Part shown: positions 34,929 through 42,754 of the stretch, piece after piece | Position numbering within the stretch: the stretch's first letter is position 1 | Layout of the letters: the number at the start of each line of letters is the position of its first letter | NCBI RefSeq assembly: GCF_036199905.1 | Contig: NZ_CP108109.1 | Coordinates: forward strand, 2,294,001 to 2,358,000 | DNA length: 64,000 nucleotides | DNA from: Streptomyces sp. NBC_00223 | GTDB lineage: Bacteria; Actinomycetota; Actinomycetes; Streptomycetales; Streptomycetaceae | Reading direction: 5' to 3' | Notes under the pieces: generated by a model | The model's database searches: none | Told to the model about the DNA's origin: nothing | What the model saw: the letters and a program-made list of their open reading frames with translations, nothing else | Translations under genes and position numbers: made by a program

Positions 34929-34966
34929 GTTGCGCCCGGGTAATGGCGGGGATGCGGGCGGGAAAC
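34929..34966 (+). promoter_or_regulatory. GlnR-like nitrogen-control box upstream of nirB
   Basis: Four pentamers start exactly 11 bp apart: GTTGC (34929), GTAAT (34940), GATGC (34951) and GAAAC (34962). This fits the known GlnR pattern gTnAc-n6-GaAAc repeated. The last site is perfect and the others are partial. It lies about 60-100 bp before the nirB start, where an activator would bind. nirB is, to my knowledge, a GlnR target in S. coelicolor. Confidence 0.55.
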
Positions 34967-35027
34967 AGCGGCCGCGCACGCTTCCGGTCAGGGACAGGGT
35001 CCGCCCGCCGACGGAAGGTGACTGACG

Positions 35028-37610
35028 ATGGCTTCGAGCACACCGAGGACGACGATCGTGCTGGTCGGTCACGGCATGGTCGGCCAGCGGTTCCTTGAGG
35101 CGCTGGCCGAGCGCGGCGTGACGGCACGCGCCCGGGTGGTCGTGCTGTGCGAGGAGCCCCGCCCGGCATACGACCGGGTCCATCTGACCTCGTACTTCTC
35201 CGAGGGCGTCACTCCCGGGGAACTCTCCCTGGTCGAGGACGGCTTCATGGAGCGGCACGGTATCGAGCTGCGCGTCGGCGACCCCGCGGTGGCCGTGGAC
35301 CGTGACTCCCGTACGGTGACCGCCCGTTCGGGCCTGACCTTCGGCTACGACACGCTGGTGCTGGCCACCGGCTCGTACCCGTTCGTACCCCCGGTGCCGG
35401 GCCGGGACGCGGCGGGCTGCTTCGTCTACCGCACGATCGAGGACCTGCTCGCCATCGAGGCGTACGCCGCCGGAGCCCGGACCGGCACGGTGGTCGGCGG
35501 CGGGCTGCTCGGCCTGGAGGCGGCGGGCGCGCTCAAGGGGCTCGGCCTGGACACGCACGTGGTGGAGTTCGCGCCGCGGCTGATGCCGGCGCAGGTGGAC
35601 GAGGGCGGCGGCGAGGCGCTCCGGCGCGGTGTCGAGGGCCTGGGCGTCCGGGTGCGTACGGGCGTCGGCGCCCGGGAGATCGTGACCGGCCCCGGCGGCC
35701 GGGTGACCGCGATGGCGCTGTCGGACGGTTCGGCGCTCCCCACCGACCTGGTGGTCTTCTCCGCCGGGGTGCGGCCGCGTGACGAACTGGCCAGGGCCTG
35801 CGGGCTGCCGGTCGGCGAGCGCGGCGGGATCGTGGTGGACACCTCCTGCCGTACGGCCGACCCGGCGGTCTTCGCGATCGGCGAGTGCGCCCAGGCCGCC
35901 GACGGCCGGGTCTACGGACTGGTCGCGCCCGGCAACGAGATGGCCGAGACCGCCGCCGAGGTCATCGCGGGCGCCTCCGGCGGTGCCGCCTTCACCGGCG
36001 CCGACCTGTCCACGAAGCTGAAGCTGCTCGGCGTGGACGTGGCGAGCTTCGGCGACGCGCACGGCGCCGCCGAGGGCTGCCTCGACGTCGTCTACTCCGA
36101 CGCCCGTTCCGGGGTCTACCGCAAACTGGTGGTCGGCGCGGACGGCGCCCTGCTCGGCGGGATCCTGGTCGGCGACGCCGAGTCGTACGCGGTGCTGCGG
36201 TCGCTGACCGGTTCGGTGCCGCCGGTCGCGCCCGAGCATCTGGTGCTGCCGGCGGGCGCGGGCGGCGCCGTCTCGCTCGGCCCGGCCTCGCTGCCGGACA
36301 CCGCGGTGATCTGCGGCTGCCACAACGTCACCAAGGCGACGATCCGCGGCGCGGTCACCGAGCACTCGTGCGCTTCGGTGCCGGAGGTCAAGAAGTGCAC
36401 CAAGGCCGGTACGGGCTGCGGCAGTTGTGTGAAGGTGCTGGGCCAGTTGGTGTCCGCGGAGCTGGAGGCGAACGGCGTCACCGTCGACAAGGGCCTGTGC
36501 GGCTGCTTCGCGCGGACCCGCGCCGAGCTGTACGAGATCGTGCTCGCGCTGCGCATCGGCTCCTACCGCGAACTGCTCGACCGGTACGGCCGGGAGGGCG
36601 CCCGCGGCGGCGAGGGCTGCGAGGTGTGCAAGCCCGCGGTCGCCTCGATCCTGGCCTCGCTCGCGACCGCCATCGGCGCCCCCGGGCATGTGCTCGACGG
36701 CGAACAGGCCGCCCTCCAGGACACCAACGACCACTTCCTCGCCAACATGCAGAAGAACGGCTCCTATTCGATCGTGCCGCGCATCCCCGGCGGCGAGATC
36801 ACCCCGGACAAGCTGATCGTGATCGGCGAGGTGGCCCGTGACTTCGGCCTCTACACGAAGATCACCGGTGGCCAGCGGATCGATCTGCTCGGCGCCCGGG
36901 TCGAGCAACTGCCGCTGATCTGGACTCGGTTGGTGGACGCCGGCTTCGAGTCCGGGCACGCGTACGGCAAGTCGCTGCGGACCGTGAAGTCCTGCGTCGG
37001 GCAGACCTGGTGCCGGTTCGGCGTGCGGGACAGCGTAGGGATGGCGATCGATCTTGAGCTGCGCTACCGGGGACTGCGCTCGCCGCACAAGCTCAAGTCC
37101 GCGGTGTCCGGCTGCCCGCGCGAGTGCGCGGAGGCGCGCAGCAAGGACTTCGGGGTGATCGCCACCGCCAACGGCTGGAATCTGTACGTCGGCGGCAACG
37201 GGGGCGCCACCCCGCGCCACGCCGATCTGCTCGCCCAGGACCTCTCGGACGCCGAACTCGTCCGGCTGATCGACCGGTTCCTGATGTTCTACATCCGCAC
37301 CGCCGACCCCCTGGAGCGCACCAGCGTCTGGCTGGAACGCGTACCGGGCGGTCTGGCACACGTCCGCGAGGTCGTCGTCCACGACTCGCTGGGCATCTGC
37401 GACGAGTTGGAGGCCCTGATGGCCGAGCATGTCGCGGGCTACCGCGACGAGTGGGCCGACACCGTCAACGACCCGGAGCGGCTGCGCCGGTTCGTGTCCT
37501 TCGTCAACGCGCCCGACACCCCGGACCCGACCGTCCGGTTCGTCGCCGAGCGCGACCAGATCAAGCCCGCGCCGGTGCTGCCGGCCGTCCCGGAAACGGT
37601 GACCGTATGA
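35028..37610 (+). CDS. nirB: Assimilatory nitrite reductase (NAD(P)H), large subunit
   Basis: An 860-residue siroheme nitrite reductase large subunit reducing nitrite to ammonium in the cytoplasm. The N-terminal FAD/NAD(P)H reductase (about 1-300) begins IVLVGHGMVGQRFLEAL and has GTVVGGGLLGLEAAGAL. Two BFD-type [2Fe-2S] segments follow (CGCHNVTKATIRG and CEVCKPAV regions). The siroheme/[4Fe-4S] domain has its cluster ligands at C656-x5-C662 and C696-x3-C700. The ATG is preceded by GGAAGG at nine bases. A short CTTCCG (34981-34986) could pair with CGGAAG of the ribosome site. The nirD start overlaps its stop. Confidence 0.96.
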   Translation: MASSTPRTTIVLVGHGMVGQRFLEALAERGVTARARVVVLCEEPRPAYDRVHLTSYFSEGVTPGELSLVEDGFMERHGIELRVGDPAVAVDRDSRTVTARSGLTFGYDTLVLATGSYPFVPPVPGRDAAGCFVYRTIEDLLAIEAYAAGARTGTVVGGGLLGLEAAGALKGLGLDTHVVEFAPRLMPAQVDEGGGEALRRGVEGLGVRVRTGVGAREIVTGPGGRVTAMALSDGSALPTDLVVFSAGVRPRDELARACGLPVGERGGIVVDTSCRTADPAVFAIGECAQAADGRVYGLVAPGNEMAETAAEVIAGASGGAAFTGADLSTKLKLLGVDVASFGDAHGAAEGCLDVVYSDARSGVYRKLVVGADGALLGGILVGDAESYAVLRSLTGSVPPVAPEHLVLPAGAGGAVSLGPASLPDTAVICGCHNVTKATIRGAVTEHSCASVPEVKKCTKAGTGCGSCVKVLGQLVSAELEANGVTVDKGLCGCFARTRAELYEIVLALRIGSYRELLDRYGREGARGGEGCEVCKPAVASILASLATAIGAPGHVLDGEQAALQDTNDHFLANMQKNGSYSIVPRIPGGEITPDKLIVIGEVARDFGLYTKITGGQRIDLLGARVEQLPLIWTRLVDAGFESGHAYGKSLRTVKSCVGQTWCRFGVRDSVGMAIDLELRYRGLRSPHKLKSAVSGCPRECAEARSKDFGVIATANGWNLYVGGNGGATPRHADLLAQDLSDAELVRLIDRFLMFYIRTADPLERTSVWLERVPGGLAHVREVVVHDSLGICDELEALMAEHVAGYRDEWADTVNDPERLRRFVSFVNAPDTPDPTVRFVAERDQIKPAPVLPAVPETVTV

Positions 37611-37993
37611 CCGCCACGACCGATCCGACCGCTCCGACCGCTCCCGCCGCCCGCGTCATCAGTGGCACCGGCAGCGTCCAACTGCGCACCGCGTACGGCT
37701 GGTTCCCGGTGTGCGCGCCCGAACTGCTCGAACCCGGACGGGGGGTGGCCGTACTGCTCCCCGACGGCGCCCAGGCCGCGCTCTTCCGCGACCGCGCGGA
37801 CCGGCTGCACGCGATCGGCAACGTCGACCCGTTCACGGGCGCGGGCGTGCTCGCGCACGGCCTGGTCGGGTCGGCGGACGGCCGCCCGTACGTCGCCTCG
37901 CCGCTGCTCAAGCAGCGGTTCGACCTCGCGGACGGGCACTGCCTGGACGACGACACGGTGGCGGTGGCCACGTATCAGGTGCGGGTGGCCTGA
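37607..37993 (+). CDS. nirD: Nitrite reductase small subunit
   Basis: The 128-residue small subunit of NirBD, with a Rieske-like fold but no Cys/His cluster ligands in the usual pattern, as expected for NirD. The core begins VQLRTAYGWFPVCAPELLEPG and ends with FDLADGHCLDDDTVAVATYQVRV. The first 30 residues are Thr/Ala/Pro-rich and likely disordered. The ATG overlaps the nirB stop (ATGA). A strong hairpin follows the stop. No nitrite transporter is present in the window. Confidence 0.92.
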   Translation: MTATTDPTAPTAPAARVISGTGSVQLRTAYGWFPVCAPELLEPGRGVAVLLPDGAQAALFRDRADRLHAIGNVDPFTGAGVLAHGLVGSADGRPYVASPLLKQRFDLADGHCLDDDTVAVATYQVRVA

Positions 37994-38006
37994 GTCGACC
38001 GCGCGA

Positions 38007-38056
38007 CACGGCCCGCCGGGCGCCCTCCTGATACGAGGGGTGCCCGGCGGGCCGTG
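38007..38056. terminator. Bidirectional terminator between nirD and the xylanase gene
   Basis: The perfect 15-bp stem CACGGCCCGCCGGGC / GCCCGGCGGGCCGTG continues, after a small bulge, into CCCTC/GAGGG. It lies between two convergent genes, 13 bp after the nirD stop and 21 bp before the xylanase stop, and can fold on both strands. Confidence 0.85.
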
Positions 38057-38077
38057 GTCATCAGCCGCGCGGGGAGA

Positions 38078-39556
38078 TCAACTGAGCGTGCAGGCGAGCC
38101 CGTTGAAGGTGAATCCGGTCGGCGCGGGGTTGGACCCCGACCAGTCGGCGTTGAAGCCGAAGGTCACCGTGCCGCCGCCGCTGGGAAGGCGGTTGTTGTA
38201 CGACAGGTTCGTGGCGGTGTAGGTCGTGCCGCTCTTGGTGATGGTCGCGTTCCACGCCTGGGTGACGGTCTGTGTCCCGCCGGACTGCGTCCACTTCACG
38301 ACCCAGCCGTCGGCCGCCGAGGTGGTGGTGAGCGTGATGTTCGCCGTGAAGCCGGTGTTCCACTGGTTGACCGCGTAGTTGACCGCGCAGGTCGAGCCCG
38401 GCTGCGCGGGGGTCGGCGTGGTCGACGTCGGGGTCACCGGCGGCTGCGTGGTGGGAGGCGTGCCCGGGGCCGTCGGGCTGCTCGGCGGGGTCGTCCCCGT
38501 ACCGCTGCCGCCCAGCGCCGTCTGGATCGCGTAATAGGCGGGCTTGGGCTGGTAGTTCTCGTCGTACGGGGTCGCCGCGCCCTGGCCGGGGAAGGTGCTC
38601 GGCACCCACGAGTCGCTGTCGGTGAAGCCCCAGACGGTGATGCCCTTGCAGCGGGAGACGCCCAGGCAGTCGTTGACGACCGTGGTGTAGTCGTTCGCCT
38701 GCTGCTGGAGGGTGGTGGCCGTGGCAGGCGTCGTCATCCGGATGTCCAGCTCGGTGATGGCCACGTCCACGCCGAGGTCGGCGAACCGCTGGAGGTTCGC
38801 CTTGAAGGTGGACGGCACCTGGCCGAGGATGAAGTGCCCCTGGAAGCCGACTCCGTCGATCGGCACGCCCTGCTGCTTCAGCGACTTCACGAGGTTGTAC
38901 ATGCCGTCGCTCTTCGCGCCGGTGCCCTCGATGTTGTAGTCGTTGACGTAGAGCTTGGCGGCCGGGTCGGCGGCGCGCGCGGCGGTCAGCGCGTCGGCGA
39001 TGTAGGAGACGCCGAGCTGGTTGTACCAGAGGTCGGCGCGGTAGGTGCCGTCCTCGTTGAAGGGCTCGTTGACCACGTCCCAGTGGGTGATCTTGCCCTT
39101 GAAGTGGGTGACCTCGTCGGTGACGTGCTTGACCAGGATGCTGTGCAGATCGGTGTTGCTGAAGCTGCCGGAGGTCAGCCAGCCGGGCAACTGGCTGTGC
39201 CACACCAGGTTGTGGCCGCGCACCTGCATGTAGCGCGGCTGGGCGAAGTTGACGACCGCGTCGCCGCCGCTCCAGTTGTAGGTGCCGCGGGTCTTCTCGA
39301 CCGCGTCCCACTTCATCTCGTTGCCGGGCGTGATCGAGTTGAACTGGAGTCCGGCGATGTCGGCGTAGGTCCCGCTGAGCTTGCTCGCGGTCACCGCGGT
39401 GCCCATGTAGATGCCCTTGGCATCGGCGAGGTCGCGCAGCGGCGCGCCGGCGGCGTGGGCCGACGGTATGGCGACGGCGACGAGCGTCGCGGCGACCGCC
39501 AGGAGCGCGACGCCCGATCCGCCGACGGCGGACCTCTGGACTCGCTTCGAAAACAT
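38078..39556 (-). CDS. Secreted endo-1,4-beta-xylanase, GH10 with CBM2
   Basis: 492 residues. The signal peptide (about 1-35, ending SAHAAGA) precedes a GH10 barrel (about 40-350). The acid/base is E164 in THWDVVNEPF and the nucleophile is E269 in VAITELDIR. A Thr/Pro-rich linker (about 352-388) leads to a C-terminal family 2 carbohydrate-binding module with CAVNYAVNQWNTGFTANI and GFNADWSGSNPAPTGFTFN. The enzyme hydrolyses xylan outside the cell and can bind crystalline cellulose or xylan. The ATG at 39556 has an AGAGAGG ribosome site. No CebR-type box was seen upstream, only an 8-bp inverted repeat at 39599-39620. A LacI regulator is encoded 1.5 kb away on the same strand. Confidence 0.95.
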   Translation of the reverse strand: MFSKRVQRSAVGGSGVALLAVAATLVAVAIPSAHAAGAPLRDLADAKGIYMGTAVTASKLSGTYADIAGLQFNSITPGNEMKWDAVEKTRGTYNWSGGDAVVNFAQPRYMQVRGHNLVWHSQLPGWLTSGSFSNTDLHSILVKHVTDEVTHFKGKITHWDVVNEPFNEDGTYRADLWYNQLGVSYIADALTAARAADPAAKLYVNDYNIEGTGAKSDGMYNLVKSLKQQGVPIDGVGFQGHFILGQVPSTFKANLQRFADLGVDVAITELDIRMTTPATATTLQQQANDYTTVVNDCLGVSRCKGITVWGFTDSDSWVPSTFPGQGAATPYDENYQPKPAYYAIQTALGGSGTGTTPPSSPTAPGTPPTTQPPVTPTSTTPTPAQPGSTCAVNYAVNQWNTGFTANITLTTTSAADGWVVKWTQSGGTQTVTQAWNATITKSGTTYTATNLSYNNRLPSGGGTVTFGFNADWSGSNPAPTGFTFNGLACTLS

Positions 39557-39598
39557 CGGGGGTACCTCTCTCCAAGTGGGGGATTGGATCAGGCAGTC

Positions 39599-39620
39599 GG
39601 GTGCGCGTGGGGGCGCACCC
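39599..39620. promoter_or_regulatory. Inverted repeat upstream of the xylanase gene
   Basis: GGGTGCGC and GCGCACCC are separated by 6 bases, about 45-65 bp upstream of the GH10 start. It could be a regulator site or a leader hairpin; no matching protein is known to me. Confidence 0.35.
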
Positions 39621-39739
39621 TGATACAGGCGATTCTTCCTGTGTTCATACGGACGGGTGGGCCGGATGTGTCAATCCGGCCGCACATTCCCTGGTGTCCG
39701 TAACGTCCTGGGCATTCACTCGCCCCGCCGAGGCGCGGT

Positions 39740-40963
39740 TCACCAGGGGTGGGCCGCCAGATACGCGGCGATACGGTCGCGGTCCCACACCCCGTCGGCG
39801 ATCACCAGCCGATAGGCCAGCCGCAGGGCGGCGGCCGGGGCGAGCGGGAGCGCGCCGCCCAGGGCGAGGGACGGGCTGACGACGGGGGCCGGCCCACCGC
39901 GCACCGACCAGCGGGGCGCGCCGCCGGGCAGCCGGGGGTCGGCGGCGAAGACCAGGGTGGCGGGCCCCGGGTGGGCGCCGGGGCCGCCGGCGCCCCGGGG
40001 TTCGGCGGTACGGGCGAGCCAGGGCGCGCGGCGGCCGGTGACGGCGTCGCCCTCGGCGTCCGGGGTGCACACCGCGCCCCCGGCGAAGTCGCTCGGGCCA
40101 CGCCAGAAGGCACCGCAGGCGGCGGGCTGTTGAGCGCCGGGAGCACCGAAGTGCAGGGTTCGGCCGCGTACGTTGAGCAGCGCGGTGCGGAACTCCAGGG
40201 TCCAGCAGCCGTTTTCGGTGTCGAGGTCGCGGATCTCCCAGGAGCGTTCCTCGGCGATCCAGCGTTCGCCGCCCTCGGTCAGCCAGTCGACGGTCTCGGT
40301 GAAGGCGGTCCTGCCGTTCGCGGCCAGCGCGGTGAAGCCGGTGCGGTCGAGCCGTCCGACGCCGGGCGGTTCGGCGTAGCCGTGGCCGGGCCCGTGGTGG
40401 GTGTGCCCGCCGTCGGGCGGCTCCCGCCCGGCCGGACGCGCCGGTCCCGCCCCCTCGAACCGGCGGTCGTACGGGCACGGTTGGCCGTACGGGTGCGAGC
40501 GGCCGTACGCGCGGAGGTCGTACGGGCGCTGCTCGTACCGGGGTTGGTCGTACGGTCGCTGAACGTACGGGTGTTGCTCGTGCGGGCCCAGTTCGTACGA
40601 GCCCTGCCCGGACGGGAGCCGGCCGGACGGTTGGGGTGCCGTGACCGGGCGGCCGGCCAGTGTGCGCAGCGGGGAAGCGAACGGGCTGGGGCACTCGGTG
40701 GGGTGCGGCACCGGACGGTAGCGGTGACGCAGGATCTCGGTGCCCGCCGCGCGGACGGCGAGGGTGTCACCGACGGAGTGGACGACGCGTGCGGTCGCCG
40801 TCCTCCCCCCGGGCCCGACTCCCGTTCCGGCAGCCCCGGTTGAGGTCCAGGTTCCGGAAGTCCTGGCCCCGCCCCGCCGCCCGGGCGCCACCCCCGGGCC
40901 CGGCGCGGCCCCGGCGGTGTCCGCGTCGGACACGGCCCGGGCGGGTGGGGCGAGCTCCGGCAT
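39740..40963 (-). CDS. DUF6807/PmoA-like protein with an internal repeat insertion
   Basis: 407 residues. The N-terminal part (TECPSPFASPLRTLAGRPVT, about residues 90-110) and the C-terminal two-thirds (VGRLDRTGFTALAANG, ACGAFWRGPSDFAGGAV, APWLARTAEP, ATLVFAADP) match the DUF6807/PmoA family, usually found beside LacI regulators and sugar oxidoreductases. The usual core between them, normally a His-rich R-P-x-D-H-x-W segment, is replaced at residues about 117-171 by a Tyr/Arg/Pro repeat (PYVQRPYDQPRYEQRPYD and related). The ATG at 40963 has GAGG six bases upstream, next to the palindrome at 40973-40983. The function is unknown and may be impaired. Confidence 0.65.
   Translation of the reverse strand: MPELAPPARAVSDADTAGAAPGPGVAPGRRGGARTSGTWTSTGAAGTGVGPGGRTATARVVHSVGDTLAVRAAGTEILRHRYRPVPHPTECPSPFASPLRTLAGRPVTAPQPSGRLPSGQGSYELGPHEQHPYVQRPYDQPRYEQRPYDLRAYGRSHPYGQPCPYDRRFEGAGPARPAGREPPDGGHTHHGPGHGYAEPPGVGRLDRTGFTALAANGRTAFTETVDWLTEGGERWIAEERSWEIRDLDTENGCWTLEFRTALLNVRGRTLHFGAPGAQQPAACGAFWRGPSDFAGGAVCTPDAEGDAVTGRRAPWLARTAEPRGAGGPGAHPGPATLVFAADPRLPGGAPRWSVRGGPAPVVSPSLALGGALPLAPAAALRLAYRLVIADGVWDRDRIAAYLAAHPW
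40451..40612. repeat. ~24-bp tandem repeat inside the DUF6807 gene
   Basis: Imperfect direct repeats with GGTCGTACGG and CTGCTCGTAC cores recur about every 24 bp on the plus strand, encoding Gln-Arg-Pro-Tyr-type motifs on the minus strand. The reading frame is kept throughout. Confidence 0.65.
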
Positions 40964-40972
40964 GAGACGCCT

Positions 40973-40983
40973 CGAAAGTTTCG
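40973..40983. promoter_or_regulatory. CGAAA-type palindrome before the DUF6807 gene
   Basis: CGAAAGTTTCG is a perfect 5-bp inverted repeat around one base, 9 bases upstream of the DUF6807 start and touching its ribosome site. On the coding strand it reads CGAAACTTTCG, like the short element reported before Streptomyces xylanase genes and bound by LacI-family regulators. A relative lies upstream of the lacI gene. Confidence 0.6.
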
Positions 40984-41048
40984 GGAGTAATTCCGATCTG
41001 CGCGCCGACCCTATGACCGCCCCGCCGGGCCGTCAACACCTCCGCCTT

Positions 41049-42194
41049 TCACCGCACTTCGGACGTCCCGGCGTCCGCCGCCCCTCCCTGGACCACGACG
41101 TGCGGCACCGCACCTTCCGGGACCGCGACTTCCGCGGCGGCCGGCGGCGGGGCCGCGCTGCTGGCCCGCTCGACCAGCCGTGTCGCCAGGTCGACCCGTA
41201 GCGTGCTGGGCTGCCGCCCTCTGCTGAGGTCGAGCACCAGCCGCGCGGCGGCCTCGGCCATCTCGGTCAGCGGCTGCCGCACGGTGGTCAGCGGAGGGCT
41301 GATCCAGCGGGCGAGCGGCAGGTCGTCGAAGCCGACCACGCTCAGGTCCCGGGGGATGCGCAGGCCCAGTTCACGGGCGGCCTCGTACAGTCCGAGCGCC
41401 TGGAGGTCGTTGCCGGTGAAGACGGCGGTGGGGCGGTCGGGCAGCCGCAGCAGTTCCAGGCCCTTGGTGTAGCCGGCCTCGTGGTGGAAGTCGCCGCCCC
41501 TGATGAGCGCCGGGTCGTAGCGGATGCCCGCGGTCTCCAGCGCGGCGCGGTAGCCGTCGATACGGGCGCGGCTGCACATGATGCCGTCCGGGCCGCCGAT
41601 CACGCCGATCCTGCGGTGGCCGAGTTCCAGGAGGTGGCGGGTGGCGGCCAGACCGCCCTGCCAGTTGGTCGCGCCGATCGCGGGCACGTCCTCGCCCGGG
41701 TCGCCGGCCGGGTCGAGGACCACGAAGGGGATGTCCCGGCTGATCAGTTGGGCGCGCTGGGCGGGGGCGAGGCCGGACAGGACGAGGATGACACCGGTGG
41801 GCCGACGGGCGAGGACTCCGTCGACCCAGGTCTGACCGGGGCTGAGGCGGCCCGCGGACTCCGAGAGGACCACGCTCAGGCCCTCGTCGCGGGCGACGTT
41901 CTCCACGCCGCGGATGACTTCCATCGCCCAGGAGCTCTCCAGTTCGTGGAAGACCAGGTCGAGCAGGGGCGCGGGCTGCATACTGCCGCGCCGCCGCTGG
42001 TAGCCGTGCCTGCGCAGCAGTTCCTCCACCCGGCTGCGGGTGGCGGGGGCGACATCGCCGCGGCCGTTGAGCACTTTCGAAACAGTCGGCGCCGAGACGC
42101 CCGCGGCGCGGGCGATCTCGGCGAGCGTCGCAGTACCGTCGGAGGGGGTTTCCGGCTGGTCGTCACGAGGGTGTTGAACGCTTGGGGCACTCAT
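41049..42194 (-). CDS. LacI-family transcription regulator
   Basis: 381 residues. The N-terminal LacI helix-turn-helix and hinge are canonical: TLAEIARAAGVSAPTVSKVL then RSRVEELLRRHGYQRR. A periplasmic-binding-like effector domain follows (GVILVLSGLAPAQ, HRRIGVIGGPDGIMCSRAR, AVFTGNDLQALGLYEAAR, VVGFDDLPLARWISPPLTT). The GVENVARDEGLSVVLSES region matches xylan/cellulose-type LacI repressors of actinobacteria. The ATG at 42194 was preferred to a GTG 11 codons upstream, which adds a Gly-rich stretch. It probably controls the DUF6807 gene through CGAAAGTTTCG and itself through the site at 42288; a role in xylanase control is an inference. Confidence 0.9.
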   Translation of the reverse strand: MSAPSVQHPRDDQPETPSDGTATLAEIARAAGVSAPTVSKVLNGRGDVAPATRSRVEELLRRHGYQRRRGSMQPAPLLDLVFHELESSWAMEVIRGVENVARDEGLSVVLSESAGRLSPGQTWVDGVLARRPTGVILVLSGLAPAQRAQLISRDIPFVVLDPAGDPGEDVPAIGATNWQGGLAATRHLLELGHRRIGVIGGPDGIMCSRARIDGYRAALETAGIRYDPALIRGGDFHHEAGYTKGLELLRLPDRPTAVFTGNDLQALGLYEAARELGLRIPRDLSVVGFDDLPLARWISPPLTTVRQPLTEMAEAAARLVLDLSRGRQPSTLRVDLATRLVERASSAAPPPAAAEVAVPEGAVPHVVVQGGAADAGTSEVR

Positions 42195-42527
42195 GCCAGC
42201 GATCGTAGCCCCGGCACCCCCTCCCACCCGAGACCCCCACTACGGTCTCGGCCATGGCGCCGCACCGGAAACATTCGTATGGTCGATCGAAAGTTCGCCG
42301 CGAGCGGCCCGCGGTTCCGCTCGCGCGCGGGGCCCGCGGCGGCCCGGGAGCGGGTCCGGGGGCGAGCCGGCGGTGGGCCCGGGGCCCCGGGGCCGGGCCC
42401 GGGGCCGGGAGCGGCCCGGAGGCCAGGCGTCACCGGCCCGGCGCGGGTGCCACCCGCCCCGTGCACGGGTTCGCTGTGACAGTGCTGTGACACCGCGCGG
42501 GGGCGGCCGCCGCCTAGAATCCGGGCT
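42195..42527. other. 333-bp intergenic region with candidate lacI operator
   Basis: Lies between the divergent lacI and His-rich peptide genes. CGAAAGTTCG at 42288-42297 is a near-match to the DUF6807 palindrome. GTGACAGTGCTGTGACA near 42476-42492 is a short direct repeat of GTGACA. The rest is Gly/Pro-type GC-rich sequence without a gene. TAGAAT at 42515-42520 is the likely -10 of the small gene. Confidence 0.45.
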
Positions 42528-42719
42528 ATGAAATCCGGGGGACTCAGTCTGGTCAGCAGAATTCACTCGCACGGGCACACCCACAGCTCGCACTCGCACG
42601 GCCTTCACAGCAGCGGCGGCTCGGGCTCGGGCGGCGGCCTGTGGGCGGTCCTCGGCATCCTCGCGGCAATCGCGGTCGTGGCCCTGATCGTCCGCGCGAT
42701 CCGCAACTCCTCGTCCTGA
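42528..42719 (+). CDS. Histidine-rich single-helix membrane peptide, 63 aa
   Basis: A 63-residue peptide. Residues about 11-28 are His/Ser-rich (RIHSHGHTHSSHSHGLH), then a Gly/Ser linker, then one membrane helix (GLWAVLGILAAIAVVALIV) and a short basic tail. Metal binding or a role as a small membrane anchor is plausible; the family is not known to me. There is no ribosome site, but TAGAAT ends eight bases before the ATG, so the mRNA is probably leaderless. Coding is supported by the -10 spacing, the helix and the clean stop. Confidence 0.65.
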   Translation: MKSGGLSLVSRIHSHGHTHSSHSHGLHSSGGSGSGGGLWAVLGILAAIAVVALIVRAIRNSSS

Positions 42720-42754
42720 CCGGCCGCGTCGGGGCGGGTCAGGCCGGCGGGCGG

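Noticed and set aside
34896..37430. A long minus-strand open frame opposite nirB
   Set aside because: nirB is complete with all cluster ligands; the opposite frame is compositional.
39557..39739. CebR or CGAAA-type operator before the GH10 xylanase gene
   Set aside because: The upstream region was read base by base and contains neither motif; only an 8-bp inverted repeat was found.
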